Source: Candidatus Nanohalarchaeota archaeon
Lineage (GTDB): Archaea; EX4484-52; B79-G9
Assembly: GCA_030634545.1 (NCBI GenBank)
Contig: DAOWAN010000008.1
Location: forward strand, 1 to 40,662
Length of the DNA stretch: 40,662 nucleotides
Direction of reading: 5' to 3'
Under the pieces are notes generated by a model. The model was not told the DNA's origin. It saw only the letters and a list, made by a program, of their open reading frames with translations, and did not search any database. Made by a program: the position numbers and the translations under genes. Of the stretch, positions 28,701 to 36,505 are shown piece by piece (within the stretch, counting starts at the first letter, position 1; each line of letters opens with the position of its first letter).

Positions 28701-31073
28701 GAGTTTAGTGAATATATTTCAGATAACGTAACATTGAAATTTGAGAATAATGATATTACTGTAACTGAATCTGATTGCATACTTCTAGGTAATGTATTTG
28801 TGTGTAACATCAATAATGGGGTTTATGATTTGACGGTTAATGGTACTTTTATAGGATATGATTATTATTACGAAAGTGGTGTAATTTTGATTGGACAGAC
28901 TATTGAGAAAAACATAGTACTCAATATCACAAAGGCAAATATTACTCTTTTTGATGATAATGGTCAGCCCGTTTCAGGTGTCAATATCACTATAAATTCA
29001 GTACCGACAATCACTAACACTACAGTTGATGGCTCTGCTTTGTTTTACAAAGTCCTGCCCGGGACACATACACTGAGCTTTACAGGACTTGCAGATTACC
29101 TGGGTGTCTCTAACAGTACCATTGACATTGTGAATATTGGTAGTACAAACACCAAGACACTGTATGCAAATGAGACGCAGTTTTATGTCAATATTAGTAA
29201 TGGCACTGCAGGTATAGAAAATATCAGTATGACCATAGGCGGACTTTTTAATATCACTAATTCAACAGGTGAGATTTTGTTTGACAAGGTGAACAATTCT
29301 CTCTCAGGAACGTACTTTGTAGAATTTAACCGGACAGATATTTATTTAAGAGGTTATATTGCACCCTATCCAAATATTTCTGTCAATGTTTCAGCAGGAC
29401 TTGACCGTATGAGCGGAAACAATCTTACTGTGATACTCAACAGGACAAACGGATATGGAATCCTGAGAGTAAATACCAACCTCAATGGTGTAAACGTCAG
29501 TTTGTGGCATAATAACACAGATTACATAGATCAACAGATCTGCGGTAGTGACGGATTTGCATTTCTTCATACAAATATAAGTTCGTATAATTCATCCTTA
29601 TACATAAGAGCTGAGATGGAAGGCTATAATAATGAGACCATTGGTCCATATAATGCAACAGATGGAAATATTACTTACATTGATGTGACTATGACTTCCA
29701 CATATAGCAATTGTGCTCATGGTGCGATTACAACGACATGCCTGTGCAGCGGTGCGCCTTACAGCTTTGGATATTGCTGCAGCGGCTCTTACCAGACAAC
29801 GACATGCGATGTCGGATACAACCCCGGCGGCGGTTCATCGTCTACAAGTAGTGGGAGCAGTCCTGGAGGAGTTACAATTATTGATGATCCCATAGAGACT
29901 ACAGAAGAGGTTTATAATTTTTCAATTCATGCTGGAGACTACTATATTTTCAATATTGCGAAAGATGGAAGTGGTTGCGTCAATATACCTGTAAGGATTT
30001 CAAATACAGGAAATACGATACTTAATAATATAGACATGAAGATTTCCAATCTTTCTTCTGTGTTTAGCGCAGATTTTGACCCTTTCACCATTGTACTTTA
30101 TCCACATGACGAAACATTCTTAGTTGTCCGGATATGTTCTTCAGACAGTGTTATCAGGAAAGCAGACTATGAATTTAAATTATCTGTTTCCAGTGGCAAT
30201 GTAAGTAGAAGTGCTTCTATAACATTGAGAGCAATTCCGAAAAGTGATGACACTCTTTCACGCCTGAAAGAAAGACATGAAAAACAGGGTTCAATCCTAT
30301 TTGATATTAATGTCTCTTCCCTGACCCCAGAGTTAAAAGAGTATTATGATACTGCGATGAGAAATCTGAAAGATGCAGAAGATTACATGGAAAGCGGGAA
30401 TTATGAACAGGCAGGTCATTCACTTGATGAAGCTGAGAGGAATATACAGTTGCTGCTTGATGGTATTGATGATGTACCTCCTGTTATTGAGGATTCCATC
30501 AACTGGTATATTCTTGGCGCAGTTGCTTTTACACTTGCCATTCTTTCCGGATTGTTATATTGGTTCTTTTTGCGCAAGAGGAACATATTTTCAAAAGAAC
30601 CGATTTTACCATGGGATTTATCAGCAAAGACACCCGTACTAAAACTGCCGAAGATTGATTTCTCTTCAATCAAGGTTCCTACAGCTCTTTTAAAGGTAAT
30701 GGGTAAGCATGATGTATATTACACCCATTCAATGAAAAAGAAGAGGTATCTTACAGATATTATTGAAAAGGTACTTGAACTTAAGTGCCCGAAGTGCGGC
30801 GGCAAGATATACCAGAACAGATGCGTATGGTGTGGATATAAGATTAATGCTTCCTTGAGGATGGACAATGCTAAAGCGACTCCAAAAAAGGATGATGATG
30901 ATAAATCTTTCAGGCAAGTTACCAAGAGCAATGTATATTACACTCACAGGTCGCAGAAAAGCAATGGAGTAAGTGACAGGTTTGTGACAGATGATATTGA
31001 GCAGGTTATCGAAAAAAAGTGTTCTAAATGCGGCGGCAAAATATATGCTGGCAAATGCATCTGGTGCAAATAG
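22755..31073 (+). CDS. Giant surface protein: signal peptide, many carboxypeptidase-regulatory/Ig-like repeats, TM helix, zinc-ribbon tail
   Basis: N-terminal hydrophobic segment; repeats of I(S/H)GxVxxxxx..I.gvnVsvyn; dense N-x-S/T; Cys-rich TTTCLCSGAPYSFGYCCSGSYQTTTC; TM WYILGAVAFTLAILSGLLYWFFLRKRN; two CPKCGGKIYxxxCxWC motifs. ORF track starts at GTG 22749. Confidence 0.9.
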   Translation: MGSKTDCRITGMVFIIIIMSLIVLVNAAPPSLSGVVARFNGTPIEGVNVSLYNSSDGSFVSSNLTDSDGTYFVDLSDGDTYHVIFNKTGFIFRNDTYRNMTITIGGAEDMTLNTSLYPDNHGSYNFTVYNLATGLGIEGVNITITASTGEIENGTTNTDGIALIQIIANNSDFNVSHNITISKSGHKSQTLTDYIMNEGFNENHAVYLDNYRNISGKVTRFNNNNISSINVSVYNLSTGNFLASGITDSFGNYFINLPVWGDCFVIFNGSISGLDAYIYGTDNYRNYTITIGPNDASILNASLYFKSYGSYNLTVRDTWNGRLLQGANVTIYPSGNPSVSGITDENGNILLEVIANSTENAGVLHNISIVLAGYKSDMIYSHSIIEGTNEDISINLTGACEIHGEISDSENNLLAPMIEDAYLELWDNLNTYRVGFGGDHYYSTYSSASGQYLLNYPSTLPGTLNCSAYLHVNASGYVSRNNILIESSIIKDINLTGSAYVSGNIVDASNVSHLIQGALIRIINNGSTMHQLYSDSSGMFNISVRDSVNHTIEISIPDYAIYTNSTIYNTSIDYGTISLYGLGILNGTLMDETNNSILLDGVDVKIASTSNIYSTTTDSSGQFGIIVKDNTQYDISFELNGYFDNSTVQQVLNETDIGTVTLRGKNQVHGIVTDSDNLQNIHVNGTKVELISQIDTKRYTTYTDGNGAYSFYVSSMINDYLMRFDKAGYNVSLTNYSMINNALINANLIGATHIEGTVEDVYSPVAAEISSVLIEVIDENDTVHYNTLSDIGGHYSFDIGIDFNYTLKATKDGYQEERITNLPWDHDRSGTGGADRIQDIFMNGTISVYVRTIDGFDNMDIDNSLVCVLYGPSYSDCFYVKTTGDEGDVRFNIHSNDYRLKITRDGYPQAFRPSESGSLNGDFSGNVTLEAYAEIYVYDNYALNNEDIYLATIELYTYNNQTDFAYNLNETLVNITAACNGVQRDNMNVTLVGITHPYYSSQNTVGGSPLVSFRTVPTGYHNLIIDGTAFGCGHYEETINVISGGVTYTQDYDTDTVPPSFLSLTESADPLEFGSSVTVSIDAIDSQNPIDTVLIEVYGTNRTMTAVSGDTYQYAWSPTAVGVVAYTIYANDTWNNINQTSGSITVQDTTAPVVTLVSPDDQLFYTDSVTFTYNVNDLSAIQNCELWTNTTGTWTLNMGNTSTITVPGPNTFNMSSIGDGNYIWNVNCTDTSSNDDFSSANYVFTVDESTPILTIASPENKSYSSGDVMFFNISSNKALVSADYSINGGANITMYSTSITQFYGLQFLMSDGTYNVMFYGLGYNGKIGATGSRTFSVDSVNPNVTSVDPANESIFVEIATVGFTIDADESVNLTIVYWNDSGLWTATNASYVPNPWAASAGLANDTYLWNYTVCDPAGNCVSSGNFTFDVLPAPASITVYVNDTTANNPVGANSNGDGVNVRISNATYSETKNTTDVGYVIFTGLCDDEYDISVNGTMQGYGMNSIVDYALTGDIKTTILLNITRLTVNVTDALFAPVADANITVYESDDTTIAKDAAGNNLVAQSGASGIIVFNRALPCNNCNVSVRKNTSGMTYENSTPVNIIAGNLSNYAWVDPPQSISHTFDLNFTLNSDIVPVGVTVSIRDYNSSVIRWSNTTDANGNTIIYNIPSGVYDFIIDGEAVGYSKDIHYANSVGVIIQNTDATNINGRVKININGLFTYYVAVSANGYNQHDDLLVNSPRVGTYDDSINTTGISPMIQLGLDGNTTLSGYVYDTNFKTPMNLSYEPISNVTLSVYTTTSCEVIPSPALLRYRAVSAENGIYSMIVSPVQQSDPSATQDYCANVTASGFISDNANDINVYNNLNVGLTGDGIVSGYIRSQDNNTFLGEATILLRSSQCYGGLSGPVAQCSAYEKISDATGYFSFNVNSRSSNPSYVPYSVRITKNGYTIFNDGVISALPSIGNYFYLAPATMSTINVTVTSEFSEYISDNVTLKFENNDITVTESDCILLGNVFVCNINNGVYDLTVNGTFIGYDYYYESGVILIGQTIEKNIVLNITKANITLFDDNGQPVSGVNITINSVPTITNTTVDGSALFYKVLPGTHTLSFTGLADYLGVSNSTIDIVNIGSTNTKTLYANETQFYVNISNGTAGIENISMTIGGLFNITNSTGEILFDKVNNSLSGTYFVEFNRTDIYLRGYIAPYPNISVNVSAGLDRMSGNNLTVILNRTNGYGILRVNTNLNGVNVSLWHNNTDYIDQQICGSDGFAFLHTNISSYNSSLYIRAEMEGYNNETIGPYNATDGNITYIDVTMTSTYSNCAHGAITTTCLCSGAPYSFGYCCSGSYQTTTCDVGYNPGGGSSSTSSGSSPGGVTIIDDPIETTEEVYNFSIHAGDYYIFNIAKDGSGCVNIPVRISNTGNTILNNIDMKISNLSSVFSADFDPFTIVLYPHDETFLVVRICSSDSVIRKADYEFKLSVSSGNVSRSASITLRAIPKSDDTLSRLKERHEKQGSILFDINVSSLTPELKEYYDTAMRNLKDAEDYMESGNYEQAGHSLDEAERNIQLLLDGIDDVPPVIEDSINWYILGAVAFTLAILSGLLYWFFLRKRNIFSKEPILPWDLSAKTPVLKLPKIDFSSIKVPTALLKVMGKHDVYYTHSMKKKRYLTDIIEKVLELKCPKCGGKIYQNRCVWCGYKINASLRMDNAKATPKKDDDDKSFRQVTKSNVYYTHRSQKSNGVSDRFVTDDIEQVIEKKCSKCGGKIYAGKCIWCK

Positions 31074-31186
31074 CAGCTTAGATGCACAAGAGAGAATATA
31101 TTTTATCTGATATCACTTAATAGAAGCTGGTATACAGAACAGAACCAAACATCTCAATTAGAAAAGACACCAAGACAAGACACACG

Positions 31187-31876
31187 TTATATTTCGTCTC
31201 TTAATATTTTTATTCCTTTATCAGTAATCTCAAATGGAAATGTCCCGTGCTTATAGTTTGTGAGACGCAACTTTCGAATAGCAATATTTCTACATACTGC
31301 ATTTTCCATACCTGTATAGTAAAGAATTATTACACCATCAACCACATATTCTTCAACACCATATCGTGACAGTTTATCGCTATTTTCCGGTATCTCTGAA
31401 GACAACAGAGCAGTACAATTGGCAGCTTTTAGAGCCTGGACAAGTTTGTAAAGCTTTTTTCTGACTTTATATGGATCATTTATATACATTCCAAAAAGCG
31501 ATGTTGAATCTATGACAACTCTTTTATAGTCATTTACAATAATAAGATCTTTCAGACGACTTGATATATCACCTAATTCAAACGGATCAAAAAATTCAAT
31601 ACTGCATTCTCCTGCTTTTTCGAATTTCTCGAAATTCCATCCATATTGCAATGCATCTTTTCTTATCTCATCTGGTGTCTCTTCAAGAGTTATAAAGAGA
31701 CCATTTTCTTTTTTCTGAAGTCCCTCCCAGATGAACTGAAGTAGAAATGTTGTTTTAGCTGTTCCAGCAGATCCTGAAACCAAAGTGACTGATGGCTTTG
31801 GTAGACCTCCACGGGTGAGCTTATCTAGTTCATCACAACCTGTTGTTGTTCTCTCAATTTCTACTTCTGAACCCAT
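31187..31876 (-). CDS. KaiC/RadA-like RecA-superfamily ATPase
   Basis: TGCDELDKLTRGGLPKPSVTLVSGSAGTAKTTFLLQFIWEGL (Walker A). Confidence 0.88.
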   Translation of the reverse strand: MGSEVEIERTTTGCDELDKLTRGGLPKPSVTLVSGSAGTAKTTFLLQFIWEGLQKKENGLFITLEETPDEIRKDALQYGWNFEKFEKAGECSIEFFDPFELGDISSRLKDLIIVNDYKRVVIDSTSLFGMYINDPYKVRKKLYKLVQALKAANCTALLSSEIPENSDKLSRYGVEEYVVDGVIILYYTGMENAVCRNIAIRKLRLTNYKHGTFPFEITDKGIKILRDEI

Positions 31877-32061
31877 GTTAAATTATTGGCAGAACCGGTA
31901 TATATACTTTTGTAGAGTCTGAAGAATTTTTCTGTGATATCAAATATCCAGTATTCTTGATCTCTATTGAAAACCAAGTCATTAGCTTACGTTTTATAGC
32001 GAATGCACAATAAAACACTCAAGAAAATACGATTTTCACAGAAATATCTTTGATATATGTA

Positions 32062-33129
32062 TCATATATCCCGTTCAATCAAATAAGTAGCAAATTCTGA
32101 TAACATATGTTTTGATTCAGACTCCGGTAAAATTGTATCAACTTCAGACCATGCGTCTTCTATAATCCTTTTTGCAGTGTTTTTCGCGAATTCGATTGAA
32201 TCATATTTCGTTAGTATCGCTAATGCTTCGTTTATTTCGCTTTTGTCTCTAGTATGTTTATTCAGGATTGCAATCAGCCTTTTTTTATCCGTTTCACAAG
32301 CGTTGTTGACAGCATGGATCACCATAAGAGTTCTTTTTCCTTCATGAATATCATTTCCAAATGATTTACCGAATTTGTCGCGCTGACTTGTTGTGACATC
32401 CAATATATCATCCTGTATCTGAAAGCCTATACCCACTGATTCTGCGAATTTACTTATCTTTTGTTCCTGTTCTTTTGTACCATGTGAAAGAATTACTGCC
32501 AGCTTGGCTGTGAGTCTTGCAAGCGTCCCTGTTTTGTACGCGCACATTTGCAGGTATTGTTCAATTGTTACGTTTTCGTTCTTCCCCTTATGCCACCAGA
32601 TATCCATAGCCTGACCAAGTGATAGGTTTGCCATTTCCTGAACATATGCTTCGTACGCACATGACATCATATTAGAATCTGCAACATCCTTTTTTTCGCA
32701 CATTATTTTCATGGGAATATAGTAAAGTGCATTGCCCACGTTTATTGCAACATCAGTCCCGTATATTTGATGGATTGTAGGTTTGTTTCTTCTTTTATCT
32801 GAGTCATCTTCCACATCGTCGATTATAAGTGTTCCATTGTGAATCAACTCTGGTATGATTGCAAAGTCAATAAGGTCATCTGCCTTTTTGCCTAATGATT
32901 CAGTGATTAGAATGAAGAAACTGGGACGCCACCTTTTGCCTCCGCGATCAAGTAGGTTCCAGATAGGATCAATGATACATTTCTGGATTGAATCTATTTC
33001 ATACTTATATCCTGTGGGTCCTGCAAGCCATTCAAGATAGGCTTCATCTATCTTTCTTGGAGTGTACTTTTCAATTGTTTTGTCAATAAGTTCTTTGTTC
33101 TTTTCGAGAAAGGATATGAGTTCTGTCAT
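32062..33129 (-). CDS. Polyprenyl (geranylgeranyl-type) diphosphate synthase
   Basis: LIIDDVEDDSDKRRNKPTIHQIYG (first Asp-rich motif), GIGFQIQDDILDVT (second Asp-rich motif). Confidence 0.93.
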   Translation of the reverse strand: MTELISFLEKNKELIDKTIEKYTPRKIDEAYLEWLAGPTGYKYEIDSIQKCIIDPIWNLLDRGGKRWRPSFFILITESLGKKADDLIDFAIIPELIHNGTLIIDDVEDDSDKRRNKPTIHQIYGTDVAINVGNALYYIPMKIMCEKKDVADSNMMSCAYEAYVQEMANLSLGQAMDIWWHKGKNENVTIEQYLQMCAYKTGTLARLTAKLAVILSHGTKEQEQKISKFAESVGIGFQIQDDILDVTTSQRDKFGKSFGNDIHEGKRTLMVIHAVNNACETDKKRLIAILNKHTRDKSEINEALAILTKYDSIEFAKNTAKRIIEDAWSEVDTILPESESKHMLSEFATYLIERDI

Positions 33130-33190
33130 GAGTTCACCTTACGATGTCTTAATGTAGTAATTTTATATATTTGTTGGATATGTGTCCATG

Positions 33191-33295
33191 CTATAGTCAA
33201 GGCATGAAATAAATGAGCAAACATCACAAAAAACCAATGTGCCTTGATCTATATGAGAAGGCACTCTACTCAATTTATTAGTGCCTTCACTATAG
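33191..33295 (+). ncRNA. Kissing-hairpin element E4 (most diverged copy)
   Basis: CTATAG-TCAAGGCA(33197-33204)/TGCCTTGA(33240-33247)-T-CTATA; GAAGGCACT(33257-33265)/AGTGCCTTC(33280-33288); loop complement AATAAATGAG(33208-33217)/CTCAATTTATT(33269-33279, one bulge); ACTATAG end. TATA-like tttatatat centred near 33166. Confidence 0.78.
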
Positions 33296-33467
33296 GTATT
33301 GCTATTACACAAGCCATAACCATAGATCACACTGATTCTTAGCAAATATATAAATACTTAAACACACCATCAGCCATGCAACAGCACAATTATAATTTAC
33401 GAATAAGAACAACCACCAGTTATATATATATGAAATAGATATAATAATTATCATCAGGTGTAATTAA

Positions 33468-34277
33468 ATGGTCTTTGAATTATTGATGAATGCGAAAGAG
33501 GCAGAGTCTAAGCCAATCGAGATGTTTTTTTATGGACTTTTAATCACAACTGTATCTTTATTTGCTGCTTACTATATTTTCCCATCTTCATCTTCTGTGA
33601 TTTTTCTTTTCCTGATTACTATTGCTGCATTTCCAACAATTTCTGCAATCCTAAGAGATGATGAAGCCATTGATGAAGAGACAGAGAATATTGATTTGAG
33701 TTTTTTTGCTCATCATGAGAAGACAATCATGGTTTATGCGTACCTTTTCATGGGTGTCTTGATTGGTGTTTCTTTCTGGTATACTATTTTACCTGAGAGT
33801 TATACATCTTCACTTTTTTCACAGCAGATGAATACTATTGCAAGCATAAGACTTAGTGGCTCAGCAACTGCATCAACCATGACTTTCTGGACAATACTTT
33901 CAAATAATCTAAAAGTTACCACAATTGCTTTCTTGATGTCTTTTTTCTTTGGAACAGGAGCAATATTTATCCTGTCATGGAACGCATCCGTCATTGGTGT
34001 TTTCGTAAGCGATCTTGCAGGTAAATTTTCACAGCAGCATTCATATTCGCTTTTGCAGGGACACTTGGATGCGCTTCTGTCAATAGCGATTCACGGGGTA
34101 CCGGAAATTGCTGCATATTTTATTGCAGGCATTGCAGGAGGTATCCTTTCTATCGGTATGATTCGCGGTGAAAAGGATTTAAGAATTGCAAAGGACGCAG
34201 GCGCGCTTTATCTGGTATCTTCACTGATTCTGATAGCTGCTGCTGTAATAGAAGTATGGATAACTCCAAATCTTTAA
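33468..34277 (+). CDS. SpoIIM-like membrane protein (stage II sporulation protein M family)
   Basis: Multi-TM with NASVIGVFVSDLAGKF...AIHGVPEIAAYFIAGIAGGILS (HGxxEI motif). Confidence 0.85.
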   Translation: MVFELLMNAKEAESKPIEMFFYGLLITTVSLFAAYYIFPSSSSVIFLFLITIAAFPTISAILRDDEAIDEETENIDLSFFAHHEKTIMVYAYLFMGVLIGVSFWYTILPESYTSSLFSQQMNTIASIRLSGSATASTMTFWTILSNNLKVTTIAFLMSFFFGTGAIFILSWNASVIGVFVSDLAGKFSQQHSYSLLQGHLDALLSIAIHGVPEIAAYFIAGIAGGILSIGMIRGEKDLRIAKDAGALYLVSSLILIAAAVIEVWITPNL

Positions 34278-34292
34278 CTTTATGGATTTTAC

Positions 34293-34453
34293 TATAGTTC
34301 ACGCCGTTACTAAATGGACAAATATGACCCAAAACCGAGAGGCGTTAACTATCCGGGCGAATCTCAAAGATTCGCTGGATCATAAAAATCACACGGTGAT
34401 TTTTAATGATATGGAAAAGTCATATCGTCCAAAAAATTATGACTTTTACTATA
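34293..34453 (+). ncRNA. Kissing-hairpin element E3 (expanded junction arm)
   Basis: TATAG-TTCACGCC(34298-34305)/GGCGTTAA(34341-34348)-CTAT; AAAAGTCAT(34415-34423)/ATGACTTTT(34439-34447); loop complement TGGAC(34315-34319)/GTCCA(34427-34431); ACTATA end; extra hairpins GCGAATCT/AGATTCGC and AAAAATCAC/GTGATTTTT. Confidence 0.75.
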
Positions 34454-34558
34454 TAAACAGACTTCAGAATACATAAAAAAAAACACCAGATTAAGAAAAA
34501 ACAGCCACAATAACATAAAATCTCAGATTATCACACAGTTCCGCCTGCAATACCACAC

Positions 34559-35275
34559 TCATAGTTTTATGAGTTTCAGACCATCAGGTGTTATATCAAA
34601 TGGATGTATTAATGTCGAATGGTCAGTACGCCTCATTTTTCTGATTGTCATTGTTCTTTTGAATTCCTCTGATACAGGTACGAAATCAAGTTTGATTACT
34701 GTATCAACAAGATATTCTATTATACCACTGCCAGTAAGCCCCTGGCTGGTTTCCGGGATTTCACCGCTGATTACTACTGTCACCTGCATGGCTTTGAAAT
34801 ATTCCACCAGCCCGAATAGCATCACTCTTGCCATATATTTGTCCTGCATGAACATCTCAAGCACAGAAACAGAGTCAAGAACGACTCTTTGCGCATTTAC
34901 ACATTTTATAGCCTCTGCTATCTGGCTTCGTATACTGATGAGATATGACTTTGTTATTCTTTGCAGCTCGTCACCGAGTGGCTTTTCAGGAAAGATTGCT
35001 TTGATTGACAGAAATTTTAGCAGTCCTTTTTGTTCTAATTCTGTGAAGTTCCAGTTGAACATGGACCGTATATCTTCTTTTATGTCTTCACTTCTTTCTT
35101 CTGTGGTTATGTAAAGCCCTGGCTCACCACCCAAAGCCCCTGCGTATATAAATGATGAACAGAATTGTGTTTTTCCAGTACCAGTTTTTCCGACAGCGAG
35201 AATGATTGAACCTTTTACAAAGCCGCCTTCAGTTTTTTCATCCAGCCCCACAATCCCCGTTTTTAAACGTTCCAT
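34559..35275 (-). CDS. KaiC/RadA-like RecA-superfamily ATPase (paralogue of 31187-31876)
   Basis: MERLKTGIVGLDEKTEGGFVKGSIILAVGKTGTGKTQFCSSFIYAGAL. Confidence 0.88.
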   Translation of the reverse strand: MERLKTGIVGLDEKTEGGFVKGSIILAVGKTGTGKTQFCSSFIYAGALGGEPGLYITTEERSEDIKEDIRSMFNWNFTELEQKGLLKFLSIKAIFPEKPLGDELQRITKSYLISIRSQIAEAIKCVNAQRVVLDSVSVLEMFMQDKYMARVMLFGLVEYFKAMQVTVVISGEIPETSQGLTGSGIIEYLVDTVIKLDFVPVSEEFKRTMTIRKMRRTDHSTLIHPFDITPDGLKLIKL

Positions 35276-35381
35276 GTTAATCTCCCGACAATAAGTATAC
35301 TCTAAAATTAGCTTTTACCCTTTTTATACTTGATATGACTTTGCTGCAAACCTTATAAAACTAAGAGCCCAACTAAGATTT

Positions 35382-36104
35382 ATGTTTCGGAAGTATTATG
35401 ACATGCATGTGACGACGAAGTATTCATACGGCGTAGATACTGTTGAAAATGTAGTAAAGTACGCCGAAAGACTGGGATTTGATACTATTGTTCTCTTAGA
35501 TGGTATAGACACTATTGATGTCCTTAATACAATAAAAAAAGATGTCACGTCAGTAGAGAGTAATGTTAATGTGCTGGTCGGTGTGGAGATAAAGACCGAG
35601 AACCCAAATGAACTTAGCCGGCAGATAAACCGGTTCAGGGACAACGTAGACATTATCGCAGTTCACGGGGGATGTTTTGAGGTCAACAGGAGTGCAGTTG
35701 AAAATCCACGGGTAGATATTCTGACTCACCCGGAACTTAAGAGGAAAGATTCAGGAATGGATCATGTCATGATGAAACTTGCAGCAGAGAACAATGTTGC
35801 GATTGAACTGAATTTTCGGGAGTATCTTCATTCTTACAAAAAGATAAGATCTTATGTACTTTCTCATATGCGCCGCAATGTAATGCTTGCACGAAAATAT
35901 GGTACTCATATCATTGTCGCAAGCGGAGCTGAAAGTGTATGGGATATGAGAGCAGGTAGAGAACTTGCTTCGCTTGCATACATGTGCGGATTTGACAGGG
36001 AAAGAGCAGTGAAGACCGTATCAGAGGTACCGGATTTTATTGTGAAAAGAACTACTGAAATAAAGAACAGTACATTAAAGAATGGAGTAAAAGTGATTGG
36101 ATGA
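35382..36104 (+). CDS. rnp3: Ribonuclease P protein component 3 (Rpp30)
   Basis: YYDMHVTTKYSYGVDTVENVVKYAERLGFDTIVL...VDILTHPELKRKDSGMDHVMMKLAAENNVAIELNFREYL. Confidence 0.9.
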   Translation: MFRKYYDMHVTTKYSYGVDTVENVVKYAERLGFDTIVLLDGIDTIDVLNTIKKDVTSVESNVNVLVGVEIKTENPNELSRQINRFRDNVDIIAVHGGCFEVNRSAVENPRVDILTHPELKRKDSGMDHVMMKLAAENNVAIELNFREYLHSYKKIRSYVLSHMRRNVMLARKYGTHIIVASGAESVWDMRAGRELASLAYMCGFDRERAVKTVSEVPDFIVKRTTEIKNSTLKNGVKVIG

Positions 36105-36457
36105 GACTGAATACACTGCCGCCTACTCTGAGAGATAACCAGAGATATATTGTGTTTGAGGTTATTTCAAACAAAGATGTATGTCTTGAGACTGTTGTCA
36201 ATGCTATATGGAGTACTTCCTTGCAGCTTTTTGGCGAAGTTGGAACCTCAAAGTTTAAGATGTGGGTTCCCTCTATGCTCTTTGATGCGAGCAGGAAAAG
36301 AGCAGTCATCAGGACCACGCATGATTCAGTAGAGGAAGTAAGAGCAGTACTTGCATCAATCAAGGAGATTGAAGGTGAAAGTGTCATCTTTTTTGTACAT
36401 GGTGTAACCGGTACTATTAAATCTGCGAAGAATAAGTTTCTGGGACAGGATTTATAG
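36101..36457 (+). CDS. rnp2: Ribonuclease P protein component 2 (Pop5)
   Basis: MRLNTLPPTLRDNQRYIVFEVISNKDV...LFGEVGTSKFKMWVPSMLFDASRKRAVIRTTHDSVEEVRAVLASI; overlaps the rnp3 stop. Confidence 0.88.
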   Translation: MRLNTLPPTLRDNQRYIVFEVISNKDVCLETVVNAIWSTSLQLFGEVGTSKFKMWVPSMLFDASRKRAVIRTTHDSVEEVRAVLASIKEIEGESVIFFVHGVTGTIKSAKNKFLGQDL

Positions 36458-36505
36458 GGATCAAAAGAGAAAAAGTTTAAATACACATAAAGCCAAGAAT
36501 AACTC

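Noticed and set aside
22755-31073. Nucleotide-level tandem repeats within the giant surface gene
   Set aside because: Protein domains repeat, but the DNA copies are too diverged to call tandem DNA repeats; only the zinc-ribbon tail duplication is clear.
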